In this document: piece after piece, positions 8,112 to 15,279 of the stretch | Position numbering within the stretch: position 1 is the stretch's first letter | Layout: each line of letters starts with the position of its first letter | From: Bacteroidia bacterium | GTDB lineage: Bacteria; Bacteroidota; Bacteroidia; Bacteroidales; CAJPTX01 | Length of the DNA stretch: 18,111 nucleotides | Assembly (NCBI GenBank): GCA_905373665.1 | Contig: CAJPTV010000036.1 | Coordinates: forward strand, 1 to 18,111 | Reading direction: 5' to 3' | Notes under the pieces: model-generated | What the model was told of the DNA's origin: nothing | Seen by the model: the letters and a program-made list of their open reading frames with translations, nothing else | Database searches by the model: none | Translations under genes and position numbers: made by a program

Positions 8112-8124
8112 GCGCACCTTGCGC
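8112..8124 (-). terminator. Weak hairpin after xerD
   Basis: On the minus strand GCGCA-AGG-TGCGC forms a 5-bp GC-rich stem 12 nt past the xerD stop, followed by TAAAATGTTTAT. The stem is short and the T-tract interrupted, so termination would be partial at best. Confidence 0.3.
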
Positions 8125-8136
8125 CCACAGGGAGCG

Positions 8137-9090
8137 TCAGCCTTTGAGTCCCCCGCGCGGGTGAAATTGCTCGATGGTTTCACGAAGATGTGCCCGCGAG
8201 AGGTGCGTATACACCTCAGTCGTCACGATCGACGCATGCCCCATCATAGCCTGCACCACTCGCAAATCTGCACCTCCTAAAACCAACGCCGTTGCAAAAG
8301 AGTGACGAAGCGTGTGCGGACTAATCTCCTTCACAATCCCCGCCTCCGCCGCCAGACGCTTCACTAAGTTAAAGACACTGATCCGACTAAAACGCGAACC
8401 ACGAAGATTGAGAAAAAGCGTAGATTCATAGCCCTTTACCACCTCAATTCGCCGACGAGCCACAATATACGCCTCTAGACAAGATCGCGCCTTCCCAGCT
8501 ATCGGCACGAAACGCTCCTTCTGCCCTTTACCGTAAACACGAAGCAACCCCTCGTCGAACAACAGATTGGAAAACGTCAGCTCTGTAAGCTCCGAGACAC
8601 GCAAACCACAACTGTAAAGGGTCTCGATAATAGCCAAATCTCGCTCTGCCGACACACTGTCTGGGTTAATCTGCGCCTCCATCGCATCCACTTCCTCCGC
8701 AGACAAGACCGTGGGTAAAACGCGCGGCAAACGCGGCGAAGGGATGAGCTCACTCGGATCTTTGGGGATGCGTTCCTCCAAAACGAGGTAACGAAAAAAG
8801 GAGCGTATTCCTGCCAAAAGGCGCGCTTGCGAGTTCATCCCCAAATACTCATCGCGCCCTATCTCAAAGAGCAGACTCTCAATATCGATCTGTTCGATCT
8901 CATAAGGGGACTTCTGAAGGGTGTCGAGCGCGTAACGGCACAATATCATCACATCGTGCTCGTAAGCATAAAGAGTCGCCTTCGTGAAGGCACGTTCCAA
9001 CTGAAGATAGAGCATATACTCATCGATCACCGCACGCCACGTTTCCTCAAACTGCGCAGCCTCGATGCGGGGCTTTTCTTGCTGCTCCAT
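8137..9090 (-). CDS. xerD: Tyrosine recombinase XerD
   Basis: XerD, with XerC, resolves chromosome dimers at dif during division. The 317-residue protein has the N-terminal SAM-like core-binding domain (about 15-105) and a C-terminal catalytic domain with the full set of active-site residues: R164 (SCGLRVSEL), K188 (GKGQKERFVP), H259 and R262 (PHTLRHSFA), H285 (MGHASI) and nucleophile Y294 (VYTHLS). The LETLYSCGLRVSEL-type region and GKGxKER fit housekeeping XerD better than integron or conjugative-transposon integrases. No att sites or other mobile-element genes flank it. The ATG at 9090 is 37 nt after the hmuV stop; a small GC hairpin at 9109-9124 lies between them, so co-transcription with hmu is possible but uncertain. 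Confidence 0.86.
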   Translation of the reverse strand: MEQQEKPRIEAAQFEETWRAVIDEYMLYLQLERAFTKATLYAYEHDVMILCRYALDTLQKSPYEIEQIDIESLLFEIGRDEYLGMNSQARLLAGIRSFFRYLVLEERIPKDPSELIPSPRLPRVLPTVLSAEEVDAMEAQINPDSVSAERDLAIIETLYSCGLRVSELTELTFSNLLFDEGLLRVYGKGQKERFVPIAGKARSCLEAYIVARRRIEVVKGYESTLFLNLRGSRFSRISVFNLVKRLAAEAGIVKEISPHTLRHSFATALVLGGADLRVVQAMMGHASIVTTEVYTHLSRAHLRETIEQFHPRGGLKG

Positions 9091-9127
9091 CTCTTCCGAA
9101 ACCTTAGACGCGCCTTATCGCGCGCCC

Positions 9128-9457
9128 CTACTCGGGAATGTAGACGATATCCCCATTCTCAAGCTGGTAGGCGATCCCGATCTTCTTCCCCTTCGATTTG
9201 CTGGAGGCGTCCTCACTTTCGCTCGGCTTATACTTCTCGATCTTCTCCCCCTTCTTCATGATGATCTCCATGTCGTCCTTTCCGGGGTTCTTCACTATCG
9301 TGTAATCTTCCTTGGAAAAGACCTCCGTCATGTTGAACTTGGTCACGAGGGCAACCATGAGCCCCAACGCGAGCACCATGGCTATATCAAACATATTGGA
9401 GAGGAGGCTCGACGGGTCGGTATCCTCTTCCTGATATCTACGCCTTTGGGGTCTCAT
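9128..9457 (-). CDS. hmuV: HmuV, DUF2149 ExbD-like membrane protein
   Basis: This 109-residue protein has one membrane helix (about 24-40) and a hydrophilic periplasmic region. The N-terminus (DTDPSSLLSNMFDIAMVLALG) resembles ExbD/TolR, with D24 at the start of the helix where ExbD carries its essential Asp. This matches DUF2149, which accompanies CobN-like and MotA/TolQ/ExbB genes in Bacteroidota and some archaea. The C-terminal part contains a charged KSESEDASSKSKGKK-like linker and ends in a YQLENGDIVYIPE strand. It overlaps the 3' end of hmuU by 20 nt, a sign of coupled translation and fixed stoichiometry. The likely role is the ion-coupling partner of HmuU. Confidence 0.84.
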   Translation of the reverse strand: MRPQRRRYQEEDTDPSSLLSNMFDIAMVLALGLMVALVTKFNMTEVFSKEDYTIVKNPGKDDMEIIMKKGEKIEKYKPSESEDASSKSKGKKIGIAYQLENGDIVYIPE

Positions 9458-10046
9458 CGTGCTGATCGTTTAACGAATCGTTGATATAGTCGAGCCAGAT
9501 CAGGTTGCGCTGATTGTAAGCCCGAAGCGCTTGAAGTAGAAAATAACCTACGCCCGAGGCGAACATCCCGAGGACGGTCGTCGCAAAGGCCACCTGCATA
9601 TTGTAAGCCATCGATGCCACGTCGCCCGTACCGAGGGCTACTAGTGCTGGTCCCATCGGGATGAGCGTCCCCATAAGCCCTAGGATAGGTCCGAACTTCG
9701 TGAGGATCTTCGGACGCGACAAGCGCTTTTCCAACTCCAGCTCGTAGGAGGAGATGAGATAGTTCCGCTCAGCCGGGGCGACCTGCAACAGGTCGAGGGC
9801 TATCTTTTCAAAGGGCGTCGCACGATCGGCAGCTTCGAGAGTCTCGCGCAAGGGCTTCAAGCCGCTATATTTAATCGTGTCAAAGATAGGCGCATACTTC
9901 TTCGCATGCACACGCTGCCGCTGCCGTACCCCCAAATAGCCCCCCAAAAGGAGGAGCGAAAGGATAAACAAAGCAATGAGCCCCACGATGACGGGTATGA
10001 GCAACCCGTTGGAGACCCAGAACATAATGTCAGTAATAAACTTCAT
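9438..10046 (-). CDS. hmuU: HmuU, MotA/TolQ/ExbB proton channel family protein
   Basis: This is a 202-residue inner-membrane protein. It has a first helix at about residues 13-38, a cytoplasmic region of about 75 residues, and two further helices at about 118-140 and 150-173. FGPILGLMGTLIPMGPAL (118-135) and MQVAFATTVLGMFASGVGY (150-168) are the conserved motifs of the family, whose members form the proton-conducting stator with an ExbD/TolR/MotB partner. The ATG at 10046 is 12 nt after hmuT, and the 3' end overlaps hmuV. In the hmu operon it is expected to energise a process specific to haem use rather than TonB itself, because it is linked to HmuS and HmuT. That coupling is inference. Confidence 0.88.
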   Translation of the reverse strand: MKFITDIMFWVSNGLLIPVIVGLIALFILSLLLLGGYLGVRQRQRVHAKKYAPIFDTIKYSGLKPLRETLEAADRATPFEKIALDLLQVAPAERNYLISSYELELEKRLSRPKILTKFGPILGLMGTLIPMGPALVALGTGDVASMAYNMQVAFATTVLGMFASGVGYFLLQALRAYNQRNLIWLDYINDSLNDQHDETPKA

Positions 10047-10058
10047 GAGCTGTATAAA

Positions 10059-10796
10059 CTACCTTGCAGATGAACGGCGGGAAGCCCTTGCCCTCCGCCT
10101 TGCGATGCGTTGTAAAAGATAACCGAACGATGCCACCACGAGCAACACCAAAAGCAATAAGCCCGCGTGAAGAAGCTCGGCGGGTAAATCAGAATGCGAA
10201 ACCCCATGCACCAGCCCCTCGGGGGTAAAGAGCATAGCGGTCACGACCAAGAGGAAGGTTAAAAAGCTTAGTAACATCGCCGTCTCGCGTGTGAGCGCTA
10301 ACCAGCGATTGACGTAGGGGGCAAATAGCACCAAAAGCGCAGCCACGACCGCCAACGCCACCGTAACCCCGATAAACGAGTAGCCTGGGAGCAAAAAGAG
10401 CAACTCTACACGGAAGTAGAAAAGCGCGGGGAAAACCAAGAGCGGCGGGAGATAATAAGCCAACTTGTGTAGCGTATCAAACCCCACCTGCAACAGCCCA
10501 TAGTAACGGATGCGCCACGGCGAAGGCCAGCGCACGTCGTGCGAGGTAACAGCGAGGACACTCAAGAGCATGTCGAGCATCACGAGAAGCGTCACATCAT
10601 TGAGCCAACGCAGGGTATTGAGGGTCTCGTCCACCCATATCTTATTGATTGTCAGTGTAAAGGGGTGCAGTAAGAAGACACTCCCTGCGAGCAGTACGGC
10701 GTGCACCGCACGTACCGCCCACGAGGTTCGTTCTCCTTCCTCTACCACCAATTTCAGCACGGCGAGGAAACTCAACAAGAGAAATACGCTTCCCAC
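10059..10796 (-). CDS. hmuT: HmuT, polytopic membrane protein of hmu operon
   Basis: This 245-residue protein has about seven predicted membrane helices (near 2-17, 28-46, 66-84, 112-132, 137-160, 172-190 and 208-229) and a strongly basic cytoplasmic tail (RRRARASRRSSAR). It is recognised mainly by position between hmuS and hmuU, as in P. gingivalis. It may belong to the DUF2162-type membrane proteins that accompany cobN-like and exbB-like genes elsewhere; I am not certain of that family. The start is a GTG at 10796: an in-frame stop lies just upstream and the next Met is deep inside the protein. The gap to hmuS is 33 nt. No transporter signature is evident. A channel or scaffold role for HmuS is possible. 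Confidence 0.76.
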   Translation of the reverse strand: MGSVFLLLSFLAVLKLVVEEGERTSWAVRAVHAVLLAGSVFLLHPFTLTINKIWVDETLNTLRWLNDVTLLVMLDMLLSVLAVTSHDVRWPSPWRIRYYGLLQVGFDTLHKLAYYLPPLLVFPALFYFRVELLFLLPGYSFIGVTVALAVVAALLVLFAPYVNRWLALTRETAMLLSFLTFLLVVTAMLFTPEGLVHGVSHSDLPAELLHAGLLLLVLLVVASFGYLLQRIARRRARASRRSSAR

Positions 10797-10829
10797 AACA
10801 GATCCCTATTACAATTCCCACACAAGAAC

Positions 10830-13800
10830 CTACTTCTTACGACGGCGACGCACGATCTGTATCACCACCAAGAGCGCGATGATCCCCGCTGCCGCTACCA
10901 CCCACGGGAACTTCGACGGGGTATCGCTCGCCGCATTTGCCTGCTCGCCCGAAGACTCCTTCTTGAGTACCTTCGACTTCGCACCGTCGTTGCTCTTAGG
11001 CGCTTGACGGATGTTGTCTATATTCTTCTTATAGTCTTTCCCTTGGTCGGCTGGCAGATTCTCTGCAATGAAGTCGTGGAGTTTCACATTGCCACAGACC
11101 ATGCCGCTACACCCAGCGTTGTGCTTTTTCACAGACTCTGCGTGTAATTCGGCAATCTTCTTCACCTGCTCGGGCGAGGCTTTCCACATCCCCTTACGCA
11201 CGGTCTCCAGCATGGTCGCTGTGAAGTCTTGCAACGCCGCAGGGTTTTCACGTTCGAAGAAGTCGACCGTTCCGAGGTTCTTATCGTCGAGGACGTAGGT
11301 CTTGTAAATGTCGTCCCACAGCTCTTTGTCAATCACCGAAGGCTTCATCACGTTCCACGAATAGGTATTACGCACCAGCTCATCGAAACTGTTCGCCGTG
11401 GTAGCGCCTCCCTTTACCAACTCTTTGATGTAGGTCGGGTTGAGAATCGTCGTACGAGCCTCCACGCCGATGGCTTGCTTGAGCTCCTGGGTACGCACAC
11501 GGCGGCGGTTGCGAAGGTCGCTAAAATACCCTTCGGGGTCTTTCCCCGTCACCTCACGCACGGCGAGGGTCAAGCCCCCCATGAACTCGTAGACATGGTC
11601 TAGACTGAGCGCCCCCCACGTGTTACTTTGGCGCGGCTGCACCACCGCATCGGTGTTCTGCATTGCCGCTTCAAAGACCCCGTTCGAGAAGCCTTCCCAG
11701 CTCTCGCGGTCGCCGTAGAAAGCTCCCATGTTATTGATATAAGCATCGGCAATCTCCTTGCGGGTTTCCCAACTGTCCCCACTCTCGACCATCCCTTGGA
11801 TGCCCGTACCATAAGCCCCGTTCAGTCCACCGAAGACACGATATTTACTCAACTTGCGCGCCTCAATAGGCGATACGCCCTTGTCTAACAAGACGCGCTC
11901 AGCATCACGCACCCCGCTGAGGATTTGGTTCTGCTCCTCCGATTCGCCCTCAGCCTCCGCAGCCATATTCACAGCCTTCTGGATTAAGAAAAGGCGACTC
12001 GCCGCCAAATCACGGAACTGCCCCGAGGTCTGGATTAAGACATCTATACGCGGACGCCCCAGCTCTTCAAGCGACATTAAGCGTACGTCCTGCACACGCC
12101 CCATGCGATTATAGACGGGCTCTGCTCCCAGCAGGTACAGAATCTCTGCAATCGTCGTCCCTTCGCTTTCAATAAAGCTACTACTCCAGAGCGAGAAACT
12201 CACCTTGCGCGGCATCTCGCCATTGTTACGACGCTTGTAGTCTGCAATCAGGTCGTCTGCTAACTGCTTCCCGTGCGTCCAAGCATTCTTAGTCGGGGTG
12301 CTCTCCGCATCAATCGCGAAAAGATTGCGCCCCGTAGGCAATACATCGGGATTAGAGATGAAGTCCCCTGCCGAACTCGACGCCGTATATCCACCCGCAA
12401 AAGCGTTGAGTATCGCATCCAATTCTATTTGCGGACTCTGGTGGAGTAGGCGGTCATACTCTGCCACTTTCCCCAACGAACGCAGCAAAAGATTGACGGC
12501 ATCGCCGAGCTGTTTCTCCTCAGCCGAAGGCTCTTCTGCCACAGCTTTTTGCGACGGCATACCCATCCCCGCGGGGGGCATACCCTGTGGCATTCCTCCC
12601 TGTGGCATACCTTGCCCCATCCCCTCTGGCTTCTTACCGCCCATTCCAGCAGGCGGCATTTCTTGCGGCATTACCTTTCCCATTCCCTCGGGCGTCTTAC
12701 TAGCCATCCCAGCGGGCGGCATCCCCTGTGGCATTCCTCCCTGCGGCATACCTTGCCCCATCCCTTCGGGCTTCTTACCGCCCATCCCAGCGGGCGGCAT
12801 ACCTTGTGGCATACCGCCACCCATTGCTTTCATGGCTGCTGGGGGCATACCGCCACCCATCATGCCCATCATCCCCATGCCTTGATCCTCTTGGCTCTCC
12901 TCCCACAAAGCCACCTTCTTTGCTACTGCCAAGTCCTCCGCCGTAACGCCCATCTCTTTTACCAAACGCTCTGGCTGTAAAGACGGATTGGCTTGCAGGC
13001 GCTTCACCCAACGCTCGGCGGGTTTGAGGTAATGGGGATCAAAATAAGCCGTCGATTTGAGCTGTGCCGTGGTTACCTTGCCGCGCGAAAAGTCGATTTG
13101 TGACAACGCATAAGCGACAGGATCTTCCGACATGAGCGTCACGCTCGACTGAATCTTCGCCTCTGGGAACGTTTCCCCCGTGATGTACGCTCCGCCCACA
13201 ATCTTTGCCGAAGCCAACTCTTGGATGAAATCTGCCAGCTGATCAATCTCCGCGCGACTGTACGGCGTCGTGGGGACGGTGTCTAGCTTTAGGTCTCGGT
13301 GATACCCCTCCTTGAGCGCTAACTGCTTAATTTGCAAGCCGAGCTTGGGGTCGTCCTTCTCTTGGCTTAGATACTGATCGGTAAGGCGGAGGAAGTTCCC
13401 CACAGCCCCCTCGAGCTGCGTCGCGATAAAGGGCGGCGGCAAGTACGATACCAACTGTGCATAGCTACGCCGCTTGGCAATCATCCCCTCCCCTACGTTC
13501 GCTGTGGTGTAATAGTAAGCGTGCGGGATGTCGTAGACGAGACGATCGCTATAATCTTGGCTTGAGAGCGCCACCTGTTTGCCTTGGATGAACTCCAAAC
13601 TGCCGTGCGTACCGAAGTGCATCATCACGTCAGCCTTGAAGCCGTGGCGCGCCCACAAATAGGCAGCAATGAACGGATAAGCGGGGACACCCGCCGAGCC
13701 GTGCACCATCTTAAAGTCGTTTGTACCGACCCCTTGCGCAGGCTGTGGTATCAAGACCACATTCCCGAAACGCACCTTTGCCACGCCGATGCACTCGACG

Positions 13801-15254
13801 CCATCTTTCTCAATCACTTGGTGCTCGCCAGGGACTGCGCCATATCGCCGACGCAGCGTATCCATCTGTGCTGGGGTCATGACGCGCGACATCCACGCGG
13901 CGAGCGAATCGCCCCGCACGAGCTCAGGATAACCACTCAGCAGATACGCCGCCGTAGACCCCTCAGCATAGCTATTAAAGAGCGGCGCTTGGGTCATCAA
14001 CACCTTGCCAAACTCCTTAGCCGTAGCGGGGAGTCCCTCCAAATTATACCCCTTCGCCTGCAGCTCTTTCAACACATTGTAGAGCGACTCAATCACCTCG
14101 AGCCCCGAGGCTTGGAGGGAGTTTGCCCCCGGCCCTTTGAGGTAGTAGAGCGCTACCCGCTTCTCCTTATTGGGCTTGCGTCGCAACGAAACGTAATTCC
14201 ACAGCGTCTGCGCAAAGGTTTCCATCCGCTCGGGAAGGGTGTAGTTGTACGTCACACCGTCCTCGTCAGCCTGTTGCGCCACAATAACGTAGGGCATCAA
14301 TGCCCCGTCCATTTCTGGCGTTACGACGCTCTGGCTCAAGAAGCCGCCCAACATCCCATTGGGGTCTGCCTCCCACGCCTCTTTGAGCATATTGACGGTC
14401 AACGGGGCAAAGAGCGGGATATTCTGCCGCTTAAACCACTCCGCAACGTGCTTTGACTCCCCCATCATAAAGCGCCCGTGGGGAATGTAAACCACAAGGT
14501 CAGGGTTTATCTCGTTCAGATACTCGAGGCGCTTCCCGCCCGCATTGATGGGGTAGACGTTAAAGCCCACCTTTTCAAAGCCGTCGATAATCGAGTCAAG
14601 GTGTCCCCTATCGGGCGAGAACGGTCCTGCCGCCATCCCCGTAAAGAAGGCAAGCTTTGGCGCACCCTCACGAAACCCATGTTCTTTGTAGTAGGCTTGA
14701 AACTCCCCTACTGTGACAAAGCCCTTGTCGGGCAAGTTCTTCGCAAATAGACACTCGCCCGGATAGTCTATCGGGTCAAGGATCTCGCCACTGCGAAGCC
14801 CCTTTCCTAAAATCTCCGCACGGAAGTAGTTAAAGCCCGAACGAAGGTTCGTAGCCCCCGCGCTAAGCCCCGCACTACGGAAATACTTCATAAAGCGCAC
14901 CAACTTAGCAGAGTCGATATTCTTGAGGTCATTCTCTGGGGTGGTGGTCATGAGGGTCAGGTAAGCAATCCCATTTTCCCCCAAGGCTTTCACGCGCTCG
15001 CGGTCTTCCTCCGTCCACTTCAGCCCCATCCCGAAGGCAATCACCGCGTCGTAGCTGGCGAGCTCCTCGGTATGGTTTACCACGTGGAGGGTCACATTCT
15101 CCTTGTCGACCGAACGCATCATGCCCTTGCACGCCGCTTCCGGATAGTTAACCATAGCAATGCGCATCGGGCGCGGACGCAACAGCAGGTAGAGCGCCAC
15201 GCCGCCCCCAACCACTAAGAGTAGAACAACGAGTAGTAATAGTTTCTTTTTCAT
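10830..15254 (-). CDS. hmuS: HmuS, CobN/BchH-like chelatase-family protein with Met-rich insertion
   Basis: This is a 1474-residue CobN/magnesium-chelatase large-subunit homologue. CobN-type signatures are HGSAGVPAYPF (about 518), HFGTHGSLEFIQGK (about 546-559), NVGEGMIAKRR (about 586-596) and LPTGRNLFAID (about 972-982). An N-terminal helix (4-25) after MKKK and a C-terminal helix (1450-1468) before RRRRKK indicate a periplasmic body anchored in the inner membrane at both ends. The start is the ATG at 15254, 25 nt after hmuR; a TTG two codons earlier is less likely. No ChlI/ChlD-type ATPase partner is present; HmuU/HmuV may supply energy instead. HmuS proteins have been proposed to remove iron from haem anaerobically. 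Residues 792-899 form a Met/Gly/Pro repeat insertion between the two halves. Cys1382 and Cys1387 lie near the C-terminal anchor. Confidence 0.92.
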   Translation of the reverse strand: MKKKLLLLVVLLLVVGGGVALYLLLRPRPMRIAMVNYPEAACKGMMRSVDKENVTLHVVNHTEELASYDAVIAFGMGLKWTEEDRERVKALGENGIAYLTLMTTTPENDLKNIDSAKLVRFMKYFRSAGLSAGATNLRSGFNYFRAEILGKGLRSGEILDPIDYPGECLFAKNLPDKGFVTVGEFQAYYKEHGFREGAPKLAFFTGMAAGPFSPDRGHLDSIIDGFEKVGFNVYPINAGGKRLEYLNEINPDLVVYIPHGRFMMGESKHVAEWFKRQNIPLFAPLTVNMLKEAWEADPNGMLGGFLSQSVVTPEMDGALMPYVIVAQQADEDGVTYNYTLPERMETFAQTLWNYVSLRRKPNKEKRVALYYLKGPGANSLQASGLEVIESLYNVLKELQAKGYNLEGLPATAKEFGKVLMTQAPLFNSYAEGSTAAYLLSGYPELVRGDSLAAWMSRVMTPAQMDTLRRRYGAVPGEHQVIEKDGVECIGVAKVRFGNVVLIPQPAQGVGTNDFKMVHGSAGVPAYPFIAAYLWARHGFKADVMMHFGTHGSLEFIQGKQVALSSQDYSDRLVYDIPHAYYYTTANVGEGMIAKRRSYAQLVSYLPPPFIATQLEGAVGNFLRLTDQYLSQEKDDPKLGLQIKQLALKEGYHRDLKLDTVPTTPYSRAEIDQLADFIQELASAKIVGGAYITGETFPEAKIQSSVTLMSEDPVAYALSQIDFSRGKVTTAQLKSTAYFDPHYLKPAERWVKRLQANPSLQPERLVKEMGVTAEDLAVAKKVALWEESQEDQGMGMMGMMGGGMPPAAMKAMGGGMPQGMPPAGMGGKKPEGMGQGMPQGGMPQGMPPAGMASKTPEGMGKVMPQEMPPAGMGGKKPEGMGQGMPQGGMPQGMPPAGMGMPSQKAVAEEPSAEEKQLGDAVNLLLRSLGKVAEYDRLLHQSPQIELDAILNAFAGGYTASSSAGDFISNPDVLPTGRNLFAIDAESTPTKNAWTHGKQLADDLIADYKRRNNGEMPRKVSFSLWSSSFIESEGTTIAEILYLLGAEPVYNRMGRVQDVRLMSLEELGRPRIDVLIQTSGQFRDLAASRLFLIQKAVNMAAEAEGESEEQNQILSGVRDAERVLLDKGVSPIEARKLSKYRVFGGLNGAYGTGIQGMVESGDSWETRKEIADAYINNMGAFYGDRESWEGFSNGVFEAAMQNTDAVVQPRQSNTWGALSLDHVYEFMGGLTLAVREVTGKDPEGYFSDLRNRRRVRTQELKQAIGVEARTTILNPTYIKELVKGGATTANSFDELVRNTYSWNVMKPSVIDKELWDDIYKTYVLDDKNLGTVDFFERENPAALQDFTATMLETVRKGMWKASPEQVKKIAELHAESVKKHNAGCSGMVCGNVKLHDFIAENLPADQGKDYKKNIDNIRQAPKSNDGAKSKVLKKESSGEQANAASDTPSKFPWVVAAAGIIALLVVIQIVRRRRKK
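12571..12659 (-). repeat. Copy 1 of near-identical 89-bp direct repeat in hmuS
   Basis: This segment aligns without gaps to 12712-12800 at an offset of exactly 141 bp, with about seven mismatches, mostly silent. It suggests duplication within the array followed by limited drift. Confidence 0.85.
12712..12800 (-). repeat. Copy 2 of near-identical 89-bp direct repeat in hmuS
   Basis: This is the partner of the copy at 12571-12659, in the same orientation and frame. The 52 bp between them hold a shorter, more diverged unit. Confidence 0.85.
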
Positions 15255-15279
15255 GCCCAACTAAAGAAAAAGCGCTCCG

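Larger units (their letters stand above)
12558..12881 (-). repeat. In-frame Met/Gly/Pro-rich repeat array within hmuS
   Basis: The stretch encodes about 108 residues, of which I count 26 Met, with the rest mostly Gly, Pro, Gln, Ala and Lys. The unit is roughly GM-G/A-xKxPEGMGxxMPQ...MPPA in three tandem copies. Two 26-residue copies are identical in protein and are separated by a diverged 21-residue copy, giving a 47-residue (141-bp) period. A less regular GMMGMMGGGMPP start precedes them. The flanking sequence is ordinary CobN-like protein. Confidence 0.92.

Noticed and set aside
8137..9090. Mobile-element integrase
   Set aside because: The sequence matches housekeeping XerD, and there are no att-like repeats, tRNA gene or other mobile genes around it.
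12298..12885. Plus-strand open frame of 195 codons with Gly-Ile-Pro-Cys repeats
   Set aside because: It is the antisense reading of the hmuS Met-rich repeats; the GC-rich repeat removes stops from the opposite strand. No promoter or homologous domain is seen.
13584..14456. Long plus-strand open frame of 290 codons
   Set aside because: It lies wholly antisense to conserved CobN-type coding sequence in hmuS; composition is rich in His, Arg and Leu without any recognisable motif.
10830..15254. Cobaltochelatase CobN for vitamin B12 synthesis
   Set aside because: Neighbours are hmuY, hmuR and hmuTUV, with no cob genes, and the protein has membrane anchors at both ends, unlike the cytosolic CobN; the HmuS assignment fits better.
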